Positions 53,169 to 61,085 are shown, counted from the first letter of the stretch. The stretch is DNA of 64,000 nucleotides from Mycobacterium xenopi (GCF_009936235.1 NZ_AP022314.1:744001-808000); one strand, 5' to 3'. The notes: generated by a model from the sequence alone, not told the origin. Translations and numbers: made by a program.

Positions 53169-54263
53169 ATGACGGACCGTCGGAAGGATTCCGGAAAACA
53201 CTCCGGCAATCAGGGCATCACCTATGCAGCGGCCGGGGTGGACATCGCAGCCGGTGACCGCGCCGTCGAATTGTTCAAACCACTCGCGTCCAAGGCCACC
53301 AGACCCGAAGTCCGCAGCAAGCTAGGGGGATTCGCCGGACTGTTCGCCCTGCGCGGCGGTTATCGTGAACCGCTGCTGGCCGCCTCCAGCGACGGCGTGG
53401 GCACCAAGCTGGCGATCGCCCAGGCGATGGACAAACACGACACGGTCGGCCTGGATCTGGTCGCGATGGTGGTCGACGACCTGGTGGTGTGCGGTGCCGA
53501 GCCGCTGTTTTTGTTGGACTACATCGCATTGGGGCGGATCGTGCCCGAGCGGCTCAATGCCATCGTCGCCGGCATCGCCGAAGGGTGCATGCGCGCCGGC
53601 TGCGCGCTGCTGGGCGGCGAGACCGCCGAGCATCCCGGCTTGATCGAGCCCGACCACTACGACTTATCGGCCACCGCCGTCGGGGTGATCGAGGCCGACG
53701 ACGTCTTGGGCGCCGAGCGTGTCAAACCCGGTGACGTCATCATCGCGATGGGGTCGTCCGGCCTGCATTCCAACGGCTACTCGCTGGTGCGCGCCGTCCT
53801 GCTAGAAATCGACCGGATGAACCTGGCCGGCTACGTCGAGGAGTTCGGCCGCACGCTGGGCGAAGAACTACTGGAGCCCACCCGCATCTACGCCAAGGAC
53901 TGTCTGGCGTTGGCCGCCGAAACCCAAGTCCGCACCTTCTGCCACATCACCGGGGGCGGGCTGGCCGGCAACCTGGAGCGCGTCATCCCACACGGACTGG
54001 TCGCCGAAGTCGACCGCGGCACGTGGACGCCGGCACCGGTTTTCGCGATGATCGCGCAGCGAGGCCGGGTCAGCCGCGCGGAGATGGAAAAAACATTCAA
54101 CATGGGCGTCGGCATGGTCGCCGTCGTCGCACCCGAGGACACCGATCGGGCGCTAGCCATCTTGACCGCCCGGCACGTGGATTGCTGGGTGCTGGGCACC
54201 GTCAACAAGGGCGGCAAGGAAGGCCCGCGAGCCAGGCTCGTCGGGCAGCACCCGCGGTTCTAA
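53169..54263 (+). CDS. purM: AIR synthetase
   Basis: Converts FGAM to AIR; 364 residues, ATP-dependent, related to PurL. Motifs: ITYAAAGVDIAAGDRAVELFK, SSDGVGTKLAIAQAM, CALLGGETAEHPG, GSSGLHSNGYSLVR and ITGGGLAGNLER. ATG 53169; TAGCCT nine bases earlier may be a -10. Ends 16 bp before the convergent DUF3073 gene. Confidence 0.98.
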   Translation: MTDRRKDSGKHSGNQGITYAAAGVDIAAGDRAVELFKPLASKATRPEVRSKLGGFAGLFALRGGYREPLLAASSDGVGTKLAIAQAMDKHDTVGLDLVAMVVDDLVVCGAEPLFLLDYIALGRIVPERLNAIVAGIAEGCMRAGCALLGGETAEHPGLIEPDHYDLSATAVGVIEADDVLGAERVKPGDVIIAMGSSGLHSNGYSLVRAVLLEIDRMNLAGYVEEFGRTLGEELLEPTRIYAKDCLALAAETQVRTFCHITGGGLAGNLERVIPHGLVAEVDRGTWTPAPVFAMIAQRGRVSRAEMEKTFNMGVGMVAVVAPEDTDRALAILTARHVDCWVLGTVNKGGKEGPRARLVGQHPRF

Positions 54264-54279
54264 CGGGTGACGGACGGCT

Positions 54280-54471
54280 CTAACGGCGCCAGTCGTCCTC
54301 GTCGTTCCATGGGTCGTCGGTAAACCGGTCGTCGCCGTCTAGCCGGTTGGAGTCGTCAGCACCCGAACCGGAGAGCTCGCGCTGAAGCCGCTCGAAATCG
54401 GTCTGCGGGGAGCTGTATTTCAGTTCTCGAGCAACCTTGGTCTGCTTCGCCTTTGCCCGGCCGCGGCCCAT
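54280..54471 (-). CDS. DUF3073 small protein (Rv0810c-like)
   Basis: A 63-residue charged protein, MGRGRAKAKQTKVARELKYSS at its start, followed by an acidic tail (RFTDDPWNDEDDWRR). This Lys/Arg head and Asp/Trp tail define the actinobacterial DUF3073 family. ATG 54471 is chosen over an upstream start that adds non-conserved residues. Convergent with purM. Function unknown. Confidence 0.9.
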   Translation of the reverse strand: MGRGRAKAKQTKVARELKYSSPQTDFERLQRELSGSGADDSNRLDGDDRFTDDPWNDEDDWRR

Positions 54472-54609
54472 GGGGGAACCCCCTCGCGCAATAACGGAGC
54501 GGCCCAACGAGTAGGCGGCTCCGATCTGTCGGTCTCGTTTATTGTCCTGCCGAGTAGTTTACCGTGCCCCGCGACGACGCGCTGGCGGCCCTGCCCGCTC
54601 TAGCAGCCG

Positions 54610-55704
54610 TCATCGGTTGGTGCCGCGGAGCCGTTCAACGGCGATCCGCCCTGCGCCGGCCCCGTCGGCGGGCGGCAGGGAATCGGGATCGATCACCGCG
54701 GCGACGTCCCCACCCGCGCCGGTCACCAAGGCGGTGTCGGCGGGCAGTCCGCGCTTGAGCAGCGCCAGCGCGATCGGTCCCAGATCGACGTGATCGACGA
54801 CAGTACCCAGCCGGCCCACCGCGCGGCTGTCAGCGAGGACCGGGTCTCCGGTCGACGGTCGATCGGCCGAGCCGTCCAAGTGCAGCAACACCAACATCCG
54901 CGGCGGCCTGCCCAGGTTGTGCACCCGCGCGACCGTTTCCTGCCCGCGATAGCAGCCTTTGTTCAGATGGACGGCACCCACGCCGGGACCGCCGATCCAG
55001 CCGACCTCGTGGGGGATGGTGCGCTCGTCGGTGTCGACGCCAAGTCGCGGACGACGCGCGGCCACCCGATGGGCTTCGTAGGCCCATACCCCGGCGGTGC
55101 GCACCCCGGCCTGGGTCAACCGGTGTACCCAGTCGGCCGATTCCCGCCGCGGCACCAGCACGTCCAGCTCGATTTGGCCGGTGCGCGCACTGGTCATCCT
55201 GCGCACGAACCCGCCTGTGGGTAGCGGCACGGCCGTCATCTCGGCGGGCAATTCGCCCACGCCCAGCGCGTCGAGCACCGGCTGTTCACTTAGCCGCGGC
55301 CCGAGCAGCGACAGCACCGCGATGTCGGCGGCATCCGCTGTGACATCCGACCAGAAGACCATCTTGCGCAGATAGGCCAGCAGCGGCTCGCCGCGCCACG
55401 CCTCGGTGTCCAGATAGGTGACGCCACCCAGCTCGGTCTGAATCCAGTGGTCCTCGACCCGGCCCTGCCCGTCCAGGCTGAGGTTTTCGGTGCTGGCACC
55501 CTCGGGCAGCTCGCTGACGTGTTGCGTCGAAATGCTGTGGAGCCAGCTCTGCCGGTCGGCGCCGGTCAACGTGAGCACAGCCCGGTGGGAGCGATCCACC
55601 ACCACAGCGTCGGTTTCGGCCGCGCGCTGCTCACCGAGCGGGTCGCCGTAATGCCACACGGCGCCCGCGTCGGGCCCAGGGTCGGGGGCGGCAACTGCGG
55701 TCAC
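54610..55704 (-). CDS. YgfZ/GcvT-like folate-binding protein (Rv0811c-like)
   Basis: A 364-residue protein related to the glycine-cleavage T protein, of the YgfZ type needed for Fe-S enzyme maintenance. The family signature KGCYRGQETVARVHNLGRPPR with its conserved Cys is present, and the N-terminal AVVDRSHRAVLTLTGADRQSWLHS is typical. Divergent from the aminotransferase-like gene, with 38 bp between starts. The 138 bp from its stop to the DUF3073 start show no clear feature apart from AT-rich promoter-like sequence. Confidence 0.92.
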   Translation of the reverse strand: MTAVAAPDPGPDAGAVWHYGDPLGEQRAAETDAVVVDRSHRAVLTLTGADRQSWLHSISTQHVSELPEGASTENLSLDGQGRVEDHWIQTELGGVTYLDTEAWRGEPLLAYLRKMVFWSDVTADAADIAVLSLLGPRLSEQPVLDALGVGELPAEMTAVPLPTGGFVRRMTSARTGQIELDVLVPRRESADWVHRLTQAGVRTAGVWAYEAHRVAARRPRLGVDTDERTIPHEVGWIGGPGVGAVHLNKGCYRGQETVARVHNLGRPPRMLVLLHLDGSADRPSTGDPVLADSRAVGRLGTVVDHVDLGPIALALLKRGLPADTALVTGAGGDVAAVIDPDSLPPADGAGAGRIAVERLRGTNR

Positions 55705-55742
55705 ATACCAACTCTACGGAGCGCTGGTTAGGCTGAACGTCC

Positions 55743-56627
55743 ATGGCTAGCCAGACGGGCGTGGTCGTCACGCTCGACGGCGAGATCCTGGCACCCGACA
55801 CGCCGCTGATATGCGCCGACGACCTCGCCGTCGTGCGAGGCGACGGCATTTTCGAAACGCTGTTGGTCCGCGGCGGGGGCGCCTGCCTGGTGGAGGCGCA
55901 CCTGGCGCGGCTGAGCCACTCGGCCAAATTGATGGATTTGCCCGAGCCCGATCTGCCAGCCTGGCGGCGTGCGATCGACGTGGCGGCACGCCGGTGGGCC
56001 GCTACCACGACCGACGAGGGCGCGATGCGACTGGTCTACAGCCGCGGCCGGGAGAGCGGGTCAGCGCCGACCGCCTATGTCACCGTCACTGCACTCGCCC
56101 CGCGCATCGCCGCCGCGCGCCGCGACGGCGTCGCGGCGGTGACGCTGCCGCGCGGGCTGCCCGCCAGCGGCGCCGATGCCACGCCGTGGCTGCTGGCCGG
56201 CGCCAAGACACTGTCCTATGCGGTCAACATGGCGGCCCTGCGCCACGCCGCTCGGCTGGGCGCCGGTGACGTCATCTTCGTCAGCTCCGACGGTTACGTC
56301 CTGGAAGGCCCGCGCTCGACGGTCGTGATCGCCGCCGGTGAAGGCGGTGCCGGCACCACCGCCCTGCTCACGCCGCCGCCGTGGTATCCGATCCTGCGCG
56401 GCACCACCCAGCAGGCGCTCTTCGAAGTGGCCCGCGCCAAAGGCTACGATTGCGATTACCGAGCGTTGCGTGTATCGGATCTCTTTGCGGCCCAAGGGAT
56501 TTGGCTGGTGTCGAGCATGACGTTGGCCGCGCGGGTGCACACGCTCGATGGCCAACCGCTGCCGCGGGCCCCGATGGCCGCGGAATTCGCTGAACTCGTC
56601 GACGCCGCCGTCGTCAGCGACCGCTGA
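55743..56627 (+). CDS. Fold-type IV PLP enzyme, aminodeoxychorismate lyase-like (Rv0812-like)
   Basis: A 294-residue class IV PLP protein. It has RGDGIFETLLVRGG, the PLP Lys in LLAGAKTLSYAVNMAALRHA and the cofactor-phosphate loop ILRGTTQQALFEVA. The family includes PabC (4-amino-4-deoxychorismate lyase), D-amino acid and branched-chain aminotransferases; PabC is suggested by length and by the neighbouring folate-binding gene, but activity needs testing. TAGGCT eight bases before ATG 55743 suggests a leaderless start. Confidence 0.9.
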   Translation: MASQTGVVVTLDGEILAPDTPLICADDLAVVRGDGIFETLLVRGGGACLVEAHLARLSHSAKLMDLPEPDLPAWRRAIDVAARRWAATTTDEGAMRLVYSRGRESGSAPTAYVTVTALAPRIAAARRDGVAAVTLPRGLPASGADATPWLLAGAKTLSYAVNMAALRHAARLGAGDVIFVSSDGYVLEGPRSTVVIAAGEGGAGTTALLTPPPWYPILRGTTQQALFEVARAKGYDCDYRALRVSDLFAAQGIWLVSSMTLAARVHTLDGQPLPRAPMAAEFAELVDAAVVSDR

Positions 56628-56675
56628 GTTGGCGTTGTCCGGCTGGCGCAGAGCGCGTACGGTCAGCCCTACACA

Positions 56676-56691
56676 GGAAAGGAGGTGGTCC
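56676..56691 (+). promoter_or_regulatory. Extended anti-16S (Shine-Dalgarno) sequence
   Basis: GGAAAGGAGGTGGTCC. Its bases 56677-56691 can pair with the 15 terminal bases of 16S rRNA (GGATCACCTCCTTTC) with a single G-U pair. This is far stronger than any other ribosome-binding site in the window and lies in a stretch with no annotated gene. See the short frames that follow. Confidence 0.7.
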
Positions 56692-56736
56692 GACAAATTG
56701 CTAGCTGCGTGGACATGTGAGGTGGCTGCGCGTTAA
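56685..56736 (+). CDS. Candidate leader peptide(s) after the extended ribosome site
   Basis: Two overlapping short frames follow the extended Shine-Dalgarno. GTG 56685 gives an 11-residue peptide (MVRQIASCVDM) ending TGA 56718-56720, which overlaps a further GTG at 56717 (GTGA). TTG 56698 gives a 12-residue peptide (MLAAWTCEVAAR) ending TAA at 56736, with the ribosome core 12 bp upstream. I cannot decide between them. The frame from 56717 stays open to 57025, antisense to the nitrobindin gene. I have a vague recollection of similar sequence in other actinobacteria but cannot name it. Confidence 0.35.
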
Positions 56737-56791
56737 GCCGCGCGAAGCGAGGATTCAGCAGCGCGCGCTGGCGAATTCCCCGCAGTCACCC

Positions 56792-56837
56792 GGCCCCCGA
56801 GCCTCCCGGTCCGTCCAACCTGGAACATCGGCTCGGG
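56792..56837 (+). terminator. Hairpin ending the unexplained intergenic unit
   Basis: Perfect 10-bp arms CCCCCGAGCC (56792-56801) and GGCTCGGGGG (56828-56837) around a 26-base loop, without a T tract. It stands between the short frames and the end of the convergent nitrobindin gene and could terminate one or both directions. Confidence 0.55.
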
Positions 56838-56858
56838 GGCTGTCCATGTCGGGCGCCG

Positions 56859-57527
56859 TTATCCCGCGTACCGCGACAGCCGCGCCGACAGATGCGGCAC
56901 CAACCCGCCGTCGGCGTCCACCCGTTCCTCGACATACGCCAGGTCGCCGCCCTCGACGATCCCGTAGAGCCGTTTGGCACCGCCGACAAGCATGCCCGAC
57001 TTGCTGCGAGCAAGGACGTCGGTGACCAATTCCCATGACGACTGGGTGCGCGGCCGGCCGTAGAACAACTCCACGTAACCGGCCGAGTGCGCCAACAGCA
57101 GTTCGATGGCCTGCGACTCGGTCGGATCGGTGGGGTCATGCACGAAACGCCAATAACCTGTCTCGCGTAGCGCGGGCCCGTCGTAGTCGCCCGACTCGCT
57201 CAGCCGCCACGACCGGGCCTCCCAATTCAGATAGTCGCCGCCGTCGTGCGACACCACGATCTGCTGGCCGAACCGGTAGTCGCCGTGGGCGCCGCGGCCC
57301 TCTCCTTCACCGCGCCACACGCCCACCAGCGGCAACAGCGCCAGCAGCGCGTCGTGCAGGTTCGCGCCTTGCCGCAGGTTCGCGGTGTCGGCGGGGATAG
57401 GAAGGTCGTCGAATACCGGGATGTTGCGGCTCGCAGTCACTTTGGCGCGCTCGGCCGCCTGGGCCACCGCACGTTGACCGGAAGCGATCCGCTCGGCCCG
57501 CCGGGCGGGGTGCTCCGAAGAGCTCAC
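56859..57527 (-). CDS. Nitrobindin-like haem protein (Rv0813c-like)
   Basis: A 222-residue protein with a beta-barrel related to fatty-acid-binding proteins. The nitrobindin GxWxGxG motif is GVWRGEGEG; the conserved C-terminal GLVPHLSARLSRY contains the probable proximal haem His. Nitrobindins bind ferric haem and isomerise peroxynitrite or bind NO. GTG 57527 overlaps the stop of a 34-codon membrane-protein frame (GTGA). The first 40 residues are a variable, charged extension. Confidence 0.9.
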   Translation of the reverse strand: MSSSEHPARRAERIASGQRAVAQAAERAKVTASRNIPVFDDLPIPADTANLRQGANLHDALLALLPLVGVWRGEGEGRGAHGDYRFGQQIVVSHDGGDYLNWEARSWRLSESGDYDGPALRETGYWRFVHDPTDPTESQAIELLLAHSAGYVELFYGRPRTQSSWELVTDVLARSKSGMLVGGAKRLYGIVEGGDLAYVEERVDADGGLVPHLSARLSRYAG

Positions 57528-57628
57528 GAGTCGTCGGTGATCAGGCGGTAGAGCGTATACAGCGCGAACCACGCGATGACCACGACGGCCGCGACCAGCA
57601 TGATCTCGAATAGCAGGATCACGGCCAC
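57524..57628 (-). CDS. Small single-span membrane protein coupled to nitrobindin
   Basis: GTG 57628 to TGA 57524 encodes 34 residues. A hydrophobic helix (AVILLFEIMLVAAVVVIAW) is followed by a short basic/acidic tail (YRLITDDS). Its stop overlaps the nitrobindin GTG, so expression is coupled. TAGACT directly before the start could be a -10, but the spacing is short. It is too small for routine annotation. A possible role is anchoring or partnering nitrobindin; this is inference only. Confidence 0.65.
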   Translation of the reverse strand: MAVILLFEIMLVAAVVVIAWFALYTLYRLITDDS

Positions 57629-57674
57629 GAGTCTAGTTGGCGTAGCGTGACCCCGGCTGCCGCGACGCTTCCGG

Positions 57675-57977
57675 TCAGGCGACCTTGATGTCCACCTCGT
57701 GGATACCCGCGCCCGACGGGTTTACCACGGCGTCGCCGTTACCGGCGGGCGATAACGCGCGCACCGTCCAGGACCCCGGCGCTGCGAAGAACCGGAAATC
57801 GCCGGTGGCCGAGGCGACGACCTCGGCGGTGAACTCGTCGGAGGAATCCAGCAGCCGGACGAACGCCCCGCCCACCGCTTGGCCGGAGCTGTCTACGACA
57901 CGGCCGGTGATCACCGTCTCCTTCTCCAGGTCGACGCTGGCCGGCAACGTCTGTCCTTGCTTGGGTGGTGTGCACAT
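57675..57977 (-). CDS. sseC2: SseC-type DUF1416 protein
   Basis: A 100-residue beta-sandwich protein, MCTPPKQGQTLPASVDLEKETVITG at its start (written in two parts: MCTPPKQGQTLPASV then DLEKETVITG). It has GGAFVRLLDSSDEFTAEVVAS and the ending GAGIHEVDIKVA. It always accompanies the rhodanese CysA2 in mycobacteria as I recall; here it starts 2 bp after the cysA2 stop. Role in sulfur metabolism is inferred from linkage. Confidence 0.93.
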   Translation of the reverse strand: MCTPPKQGQTLPASVDLEKETVITGRVVDSSGQAVGGAFVRLLDSSDEFTAEVVASATGDFRFFAAPGSWTVRALSPAGNGDAVVNPSGAGIHEVDIKVA

Positions 57978-57979
57978 AT

Positions 57980-58813
57980 TCAGCTTCCCAACTCGATCGG
58001 GACTCCCACCAGGGAGCCGTATTCGGTCCAACTTCCGTCGTAGTTCTTGACGTTTCGGTGTCCGAGCAGCTCGCGCAGCACAAACCAGGTGTGCGACGAG
58101 CGTTCGCCGATCCGGCAATAGGCGATGGTCTCCTTCGACCCGTCCAAGCCGGCGTCGGCGTAGATCTTGGCCAACTCCTCGTCGGACTTGAAGGTGCCGT
58201 CTTCGTTGGCGGCCTTGCTCCACGGCACGTTGATGGCGCCGGGAATGTGACCCGGCCGCTGGCTTTGTTCCTGCGGCAGATGCGCCGGTGCCAGGATCTT
58301 GCCGGAAAACTCCTCGGGGGAGCGGACGTCGACCAAGTTCTTGACGCCGATGGCCTCGATGACCTCGTCGCGGAACGCGCGGATGGAGTTATCGGGCTGT
58401 TTGGCAGTGTAGGACGTGGTCGGGCGGGTGACCGGGTCGGTCGACAGCGGACGGCCGTCCAGCTCCCACTTCTTGCGGCCCCCGTCGAGCAGCTTCACCT
58501 TCTCGTGGCCGTAGAGCTTGAAATACCAGTAGGCGTAGGCGGCGAACCAGTTGTTGTTGCCGCCGTAGAGGATCACAGTGTCGTCGTTGGAGATGCCGCG
58601 GTCGGACAGCAGTTTTGAAAACTGTTCGGCGTCAACGAAATCGCGCCGGACAGGGTCCTGCAAATCCTTGCGCCAGTCCAGTTTGACGGCGCCGCGGATG
58701 TGGCCCTTGTCGTAGGCGCTGGTGTCCTCGTCGACTTCGACGAAGACGACGCCGGGTGTGTCGAGATTGTTCTCGGCCCAGTCGGCCGAGACCAGGACGT
58801 CGGAACGTGCCAT
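57980..58813 (-). CDS. cysA2: Thiosulfate sulfurtransferase (rhodanese)
   Basis: Two-domain rhodanese, 277 residues, moving sulfane sulfur from thiosulfate to thiols or cyanide. N-terminal MARSDVLVSADWAENNL; first-domain GHIRGAVKLDW; second domain DVRSPEEFSG, GHIPGAINVPW and the active loop AYCRIGERSSHTWF with the catalytic Cys. ATG 58813 follows GGAAC. Part of a minus-strand sulfur/redox operon with a polycysteine leader peptide upstream (59405-59473). Confidence 0.96.
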   Translation of the reverse strand: MARSDVLVSADWAENNLDTPGVVFVEVDEDTSAYDKGHIRGAVKLDWRKDLQDPVRRDFVDAEQFSKLLSDRGISNDDTVILYGGNNNWFAAYAYWYFKLYGHEKVKLLDGGRKKWELDGRPLSTDPVTRPTTSYTAKQPDNSIRAFRDEVIEAIGVKNLVDVRSPEEFSGKILAPAHLPQEQSQRPGHIPGAINVPWSKAANEDGTFKSDEELAKIYADAGLDGSKETIAYCRIGERSSHTWFVLRELLGHRNVKNYDGSWTEYGSLVGVPIELGS

Positions 58814-58853
58814 CGCGGGTTCCTTTCGGTTGCTCAGGTGAAAACGTTGGTGG

Positions 58854-59324
58854 TCATGCGGACCTCGCTGTTTGCCTAAGCCGTGCGGCCAGCGGGTAGA
58901 GCTGACAGCCCAGACAGATACCGAAGGCCGCGTTGAGGAAGGACGCCGCCAGGGCGAAAGCCGTCGCAGCGAGGCCCAGCAACAGTGCACCGCCGGCGAA
59001 CCCGACCACGCCGACGACGGCAAAGACCAATCCGACCAGCTGCGCGAACTTCAGCGGCGGCACCGGTTCGCGTGCGGTCACCGGTCCCAGCCGCGGCGCC
59101 ACGACTTTGGCGTACACAATCCCGTACGGATGCTGCCGCGGCCCGCGGAGAGCACCGACGGCGAAGACGACGGCCTGCAGCGCCAAGACGGCAGCGGCCG
59201 CCAGCGTGCTGTACCCGGACACGACCAGCGTCACCACGAGGACCGCGGTGGTGACCCACGCAACGAACCGCGGCCCGCGGACGTCGACGCCGTCGACCTG
59301 GGCGGTGGTGGTGGTTCTCGACAC
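58854..59324 (-). CDS. DUF4395 membrane protein of the cysA2 operon
   Basis: A 156-residue integral membrane protein with four helices (WVTTAVLVVTLVVSGY, LAAAAVLALQAVVFAVGAL, LVGLVFAVVGVVGFAGGALL, then TAFALAASFLNAAFGICLGC). It ends with a CxxC motif (CLGCQLYPL), typical of DUF4395. GTG 59324 is chosen for its AGGAGC site; the frame upstream is nonconserved. The CxxC near the membrane, next to ThiX and CysA2, suggests a thiol relay or sulfur-handling role. Confidence 0.87.
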   Translation of the reverse strand: MSRTTTTAQVDGVDVRGPRFVAWVTTAVLVVTLVVSGYSTLAAAAVLALQAVVFAVGALRGPRQHPYGIVYAKVVAPRLGPVTAREPVPPLKFAQLVGLVFAVVGVVGFAGGALLLGLAATAFALAASFLNAAFGICLGCQLYPLAARLRQTARSA

Positions 59325-59404
59325 AGAGCTGCTCCTGTTGACAACGGGAAGGGTTGGGGCACGCCAGAATGGCTGCTCCGAGAGCGGCACGGAAGGCGCG
59401 CTAC

Positions 59405-59473
59405 TCAGCAGCTACAACAACAGCAGCAGCCCGCGACGCGGCACAGGTCGACTGCGCGGCGCTTGGTGAGCAT
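59405..59473 (-). CDS. Polycysteine leader peptide (cysteine-responsive attenuator type)
   Basis: ATG 59473 to TGA 59405, 22 residues: MLTKRRAVDLCRVAG, then five consecutive Cys codons (59414-59428), Ser and Cys, for seven Cys in all. It lies just upstream of DUF4395-cysA2-sseC2. In mycobacteria, leader peptides with runs of Cys codons are known to sense charged tRNA-Cys and attenuate downstream sulfur genes; I recall one at the M. smegmatis counterpart of this operon. No good Shine-Dalgarno precedes it. When cysteine is short, ribosome stalling on the Cys run would allow downstream expression. Confidence 0.85.
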   Translation of the reverse strand: MLTKRRAVDLCRVAGCCCCCSC

Positions 59474-59523
59474 CGGCTCAAGGCGGGCGAACACGTCGGA
59501 CAGCTTACCTAATGGCACGAGGG

Positions 59524-59946
59524 TCAAGCCAACAGTGGGGTCAGCGCCGAGCGCAGGTCGGCGGCAGAAGGCACACCGGCTGCCCGGTAGCGCTGGCGCC
59601 CCTCGTCGTCGAAGATCAGCGTCGTCGGCAGCGATAACACCGAAAAATGCTGTGCCAGCGCGGCATTGGACTCGAGATCGACCTCGACGTGGGCCACGTT
59701 ACCGAGGCCGTCGCACACTTCGCTGACCACTTGGCGCACCCGTGCACACGGTCCGCACCAGGGGGCACTGAAGTGCACGACGGTCGGTCCGGTGCCGGAG
59801 AAGTCGAGCCCTGTGGCTTGTAAGTCGAACGGTTCCCCCGACCGCGGCGAGGTTGCGCGGAGGGCTCCGGACCGCCGACTCAAAAGCCAGCCAGCCAGGA
59901 CCGCCAGTCCGCAGGCAGAGGCGATCGCGGCGACCGCGGCAGTCAC
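59524..59946 (-). CDS. thiX: Membrane-anchored thioredoxin-like protein
   Basis: A 140-residue thioredoxin-fold protein with an N-terminal membrane anchor (AAIASACGLAVLAGWLL, residues about 6-22). Active site FSAPWCGPCARV with Cys64 and Cys67, and the cis-Pro in LSLPTTLIFDDEG. GTG 59946. Depending on topology it may act as a thiol reductase on the outer face of the membrane. Upstream of the polycysteine peptide in the same orientation. Confidence 0.92.
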   Translation of the reverse strand: MTAAVAAIASACGLAVLAGWLLSRRSGALRATSPRSGEPFDLQATGLDFSGTGPTVVHFSAPWCGPCARVRQVVSEVCDGLGNVAHVEVDLESNAALAQHFSVLSLPTTLIFDDEGRQRYRAAGVPSAADLRSALTPLLA

Positions 59947-59983
59947 TGGTCCGCCGCCCGTGCCGTGGTGGGTCGCGCTTTGG

Positions 59984-60790
59984 TCATGACTGTCTGAACG
60001 CGTCGAGCGTGATCGTTACTCCCTCGGTAATGCCCTCGATGATTACATCCGAGCCGCGGGCCCCCTGGCTGGTCGGGGCCACGCCGAACGGAAGCTTCTG
60101 GTCGGGCAGCCGCTTGCTGAAGGCGCTGAGCACAGCGGCCCGTTTGTCCTCGGGAACGTTCTGGTTGGCGGTGTCCGGGCCGGTCAAGATCCCGGTGGGA
60201 GTGAACACCAGCGTGGCGTGGTCAGCGCCGGCGATCGACAGGTCCACCGAAACACTGACCCGCTTGTCGAAGTTGGCGGATTTCGGGGTGCCGGTGAACA
60301 CCAGTCCGCGGCTGCCCGAGATACCCGATTCGGTGGTGCCGCCGGTGGCGTCGTTGGTCTCTTCCGGTGGTGCCTCGACCATCAGGTCGGTGATGCCCAT
60401 GTAGCGGCCGAGGTGCACGGAATCGATGATGATGCGGCTTTCCAGCTTGCCCACCGGCAGCTTGGCGTTCGGCCCGATCAGCCACGACGAGTCGGCCAGT
60501 CCAATGGAATGCATCGTGGCCTCCAGCGTGGCCTTGCCGACCATTGCGTGGTCGACCGCGTTGGCCTTGATCTCCAGCTCGTCGTAGTGGTCGCGCATCG
60601 CCTGCGGGATGAACGGGAATCCCAGAATGGCCACGAACGGATCCGACCCCAGGTCCGCGGCGGCGCGCACGGCGCGAGACAACCGGTACTCGGCGTAGAT
60701 GCTCGTTGCGAAGTCGACGGCGACGGCACCTGCGCCCGCGACAAGCAGCACGACCGCCGCTATCGCCACACCGGTGAGCATCCTGCGCAT
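59984..60790 (-). CDS. lmeA: LmeA-like lipomannan elongation factor (Rv0817c-like, DUF2993)
   Basis: A 268-residue exported protein with an N-terminal signal/anchor (MLTGVAIAAVVLLVAGAGAVA) and a DUF2993 body (PFVAILGFPFIPQAMRDHYDELEI). LmeA proteins assist mannan elongation of lipomannan in the mycobacterial periplasm. ATG 60790 is chosen; the open frame extends 45 bp into the first tandem-repeat unit, where an ATG at 60835 would add repeat-encoded residues. Its promoter region is therefore formed by the tandem repeat. Confidence 0.87.
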   Translation of the reverse strand: MRRMLTGVAIAAVVLLVAGAGAVAVDFATSIYAEYRLSRAVRAAADLGSDPFVAILGFPFIPQAMRDHYDELEIKANAVDHAMVGKATLEATMHSIGLADSSWLIGPNAKLPVGKLESRIIIDSVHLGRYMGITDLMVEAPPEETNDATGGTTESGISGSRGLVFTGTPKSANFDKRVSVSVDLSIAGADHATLVFTPTGILTGPDTANQNVPEDKRAAVLSAFSKRLPDQKLPFGVAPTSQGARGSDVIIEGITEGVTITLDAFRQS

Positions 60791-60810
60791 CTGCACATTC
60801 TGGCGTACTG

Positions 60811-61085
60811 GCGCGACTGCGCGGCTCCTTCTCATCGCGCTGCGCGCTCTGCATCGTCGCCGCTGGCGCGACTGCGCGGCTCCTTCTCATCGCGCTGCGC
60901 GCTCTGCATCGTCGCCGCTGGCGCGACTGCGCGGCTCCTTCTCATCGCGCTGCGCGCTCTGCATCGTCGCCGCTGGCGCGACTGCGCGGCTCCTTCTCAT
61001 CGCGCTGCGCGCTCTGCATCGTCGCCGCTGGCGCGACTGCGCGGCTCCTTCTCATCGCGCTGCGCGCTCTGCATCGTCGCCGCGC
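60811..61085. repeat. Five-copy 55-bp tandem repeat (MIRU-like VNTR)
   Basis: Five head-to-tail copies of a 55-bp unit start at 60811, 60866, 60921, 60976 and 61031. The first four are identical and the last differs only at its final bases. The core GGCTCCTTCTCATCGCG ... CTCTGCATCGTCGCCG resembles the MIRU minisatellites of M. tuberculosis as I remember them. 55 is not a multiple of three, so frames rotate between copies. The array fills the divergent promoter region of lmeA and glnR. Confidence 0.95.

Noticed and set aside
58933..59469. Plus-strand Ser/Asn/Thr-rich frame near 59400
   Set aside because: It is the antisense of DUF4395 and of the Cys run; the minus-strand Cys frame has the better context.
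60811..61085. CRISPR-like array
   Set aside because: Units are directly adjacent with no spacers, no unit dyad and no cas genes; it is a minisatellite.
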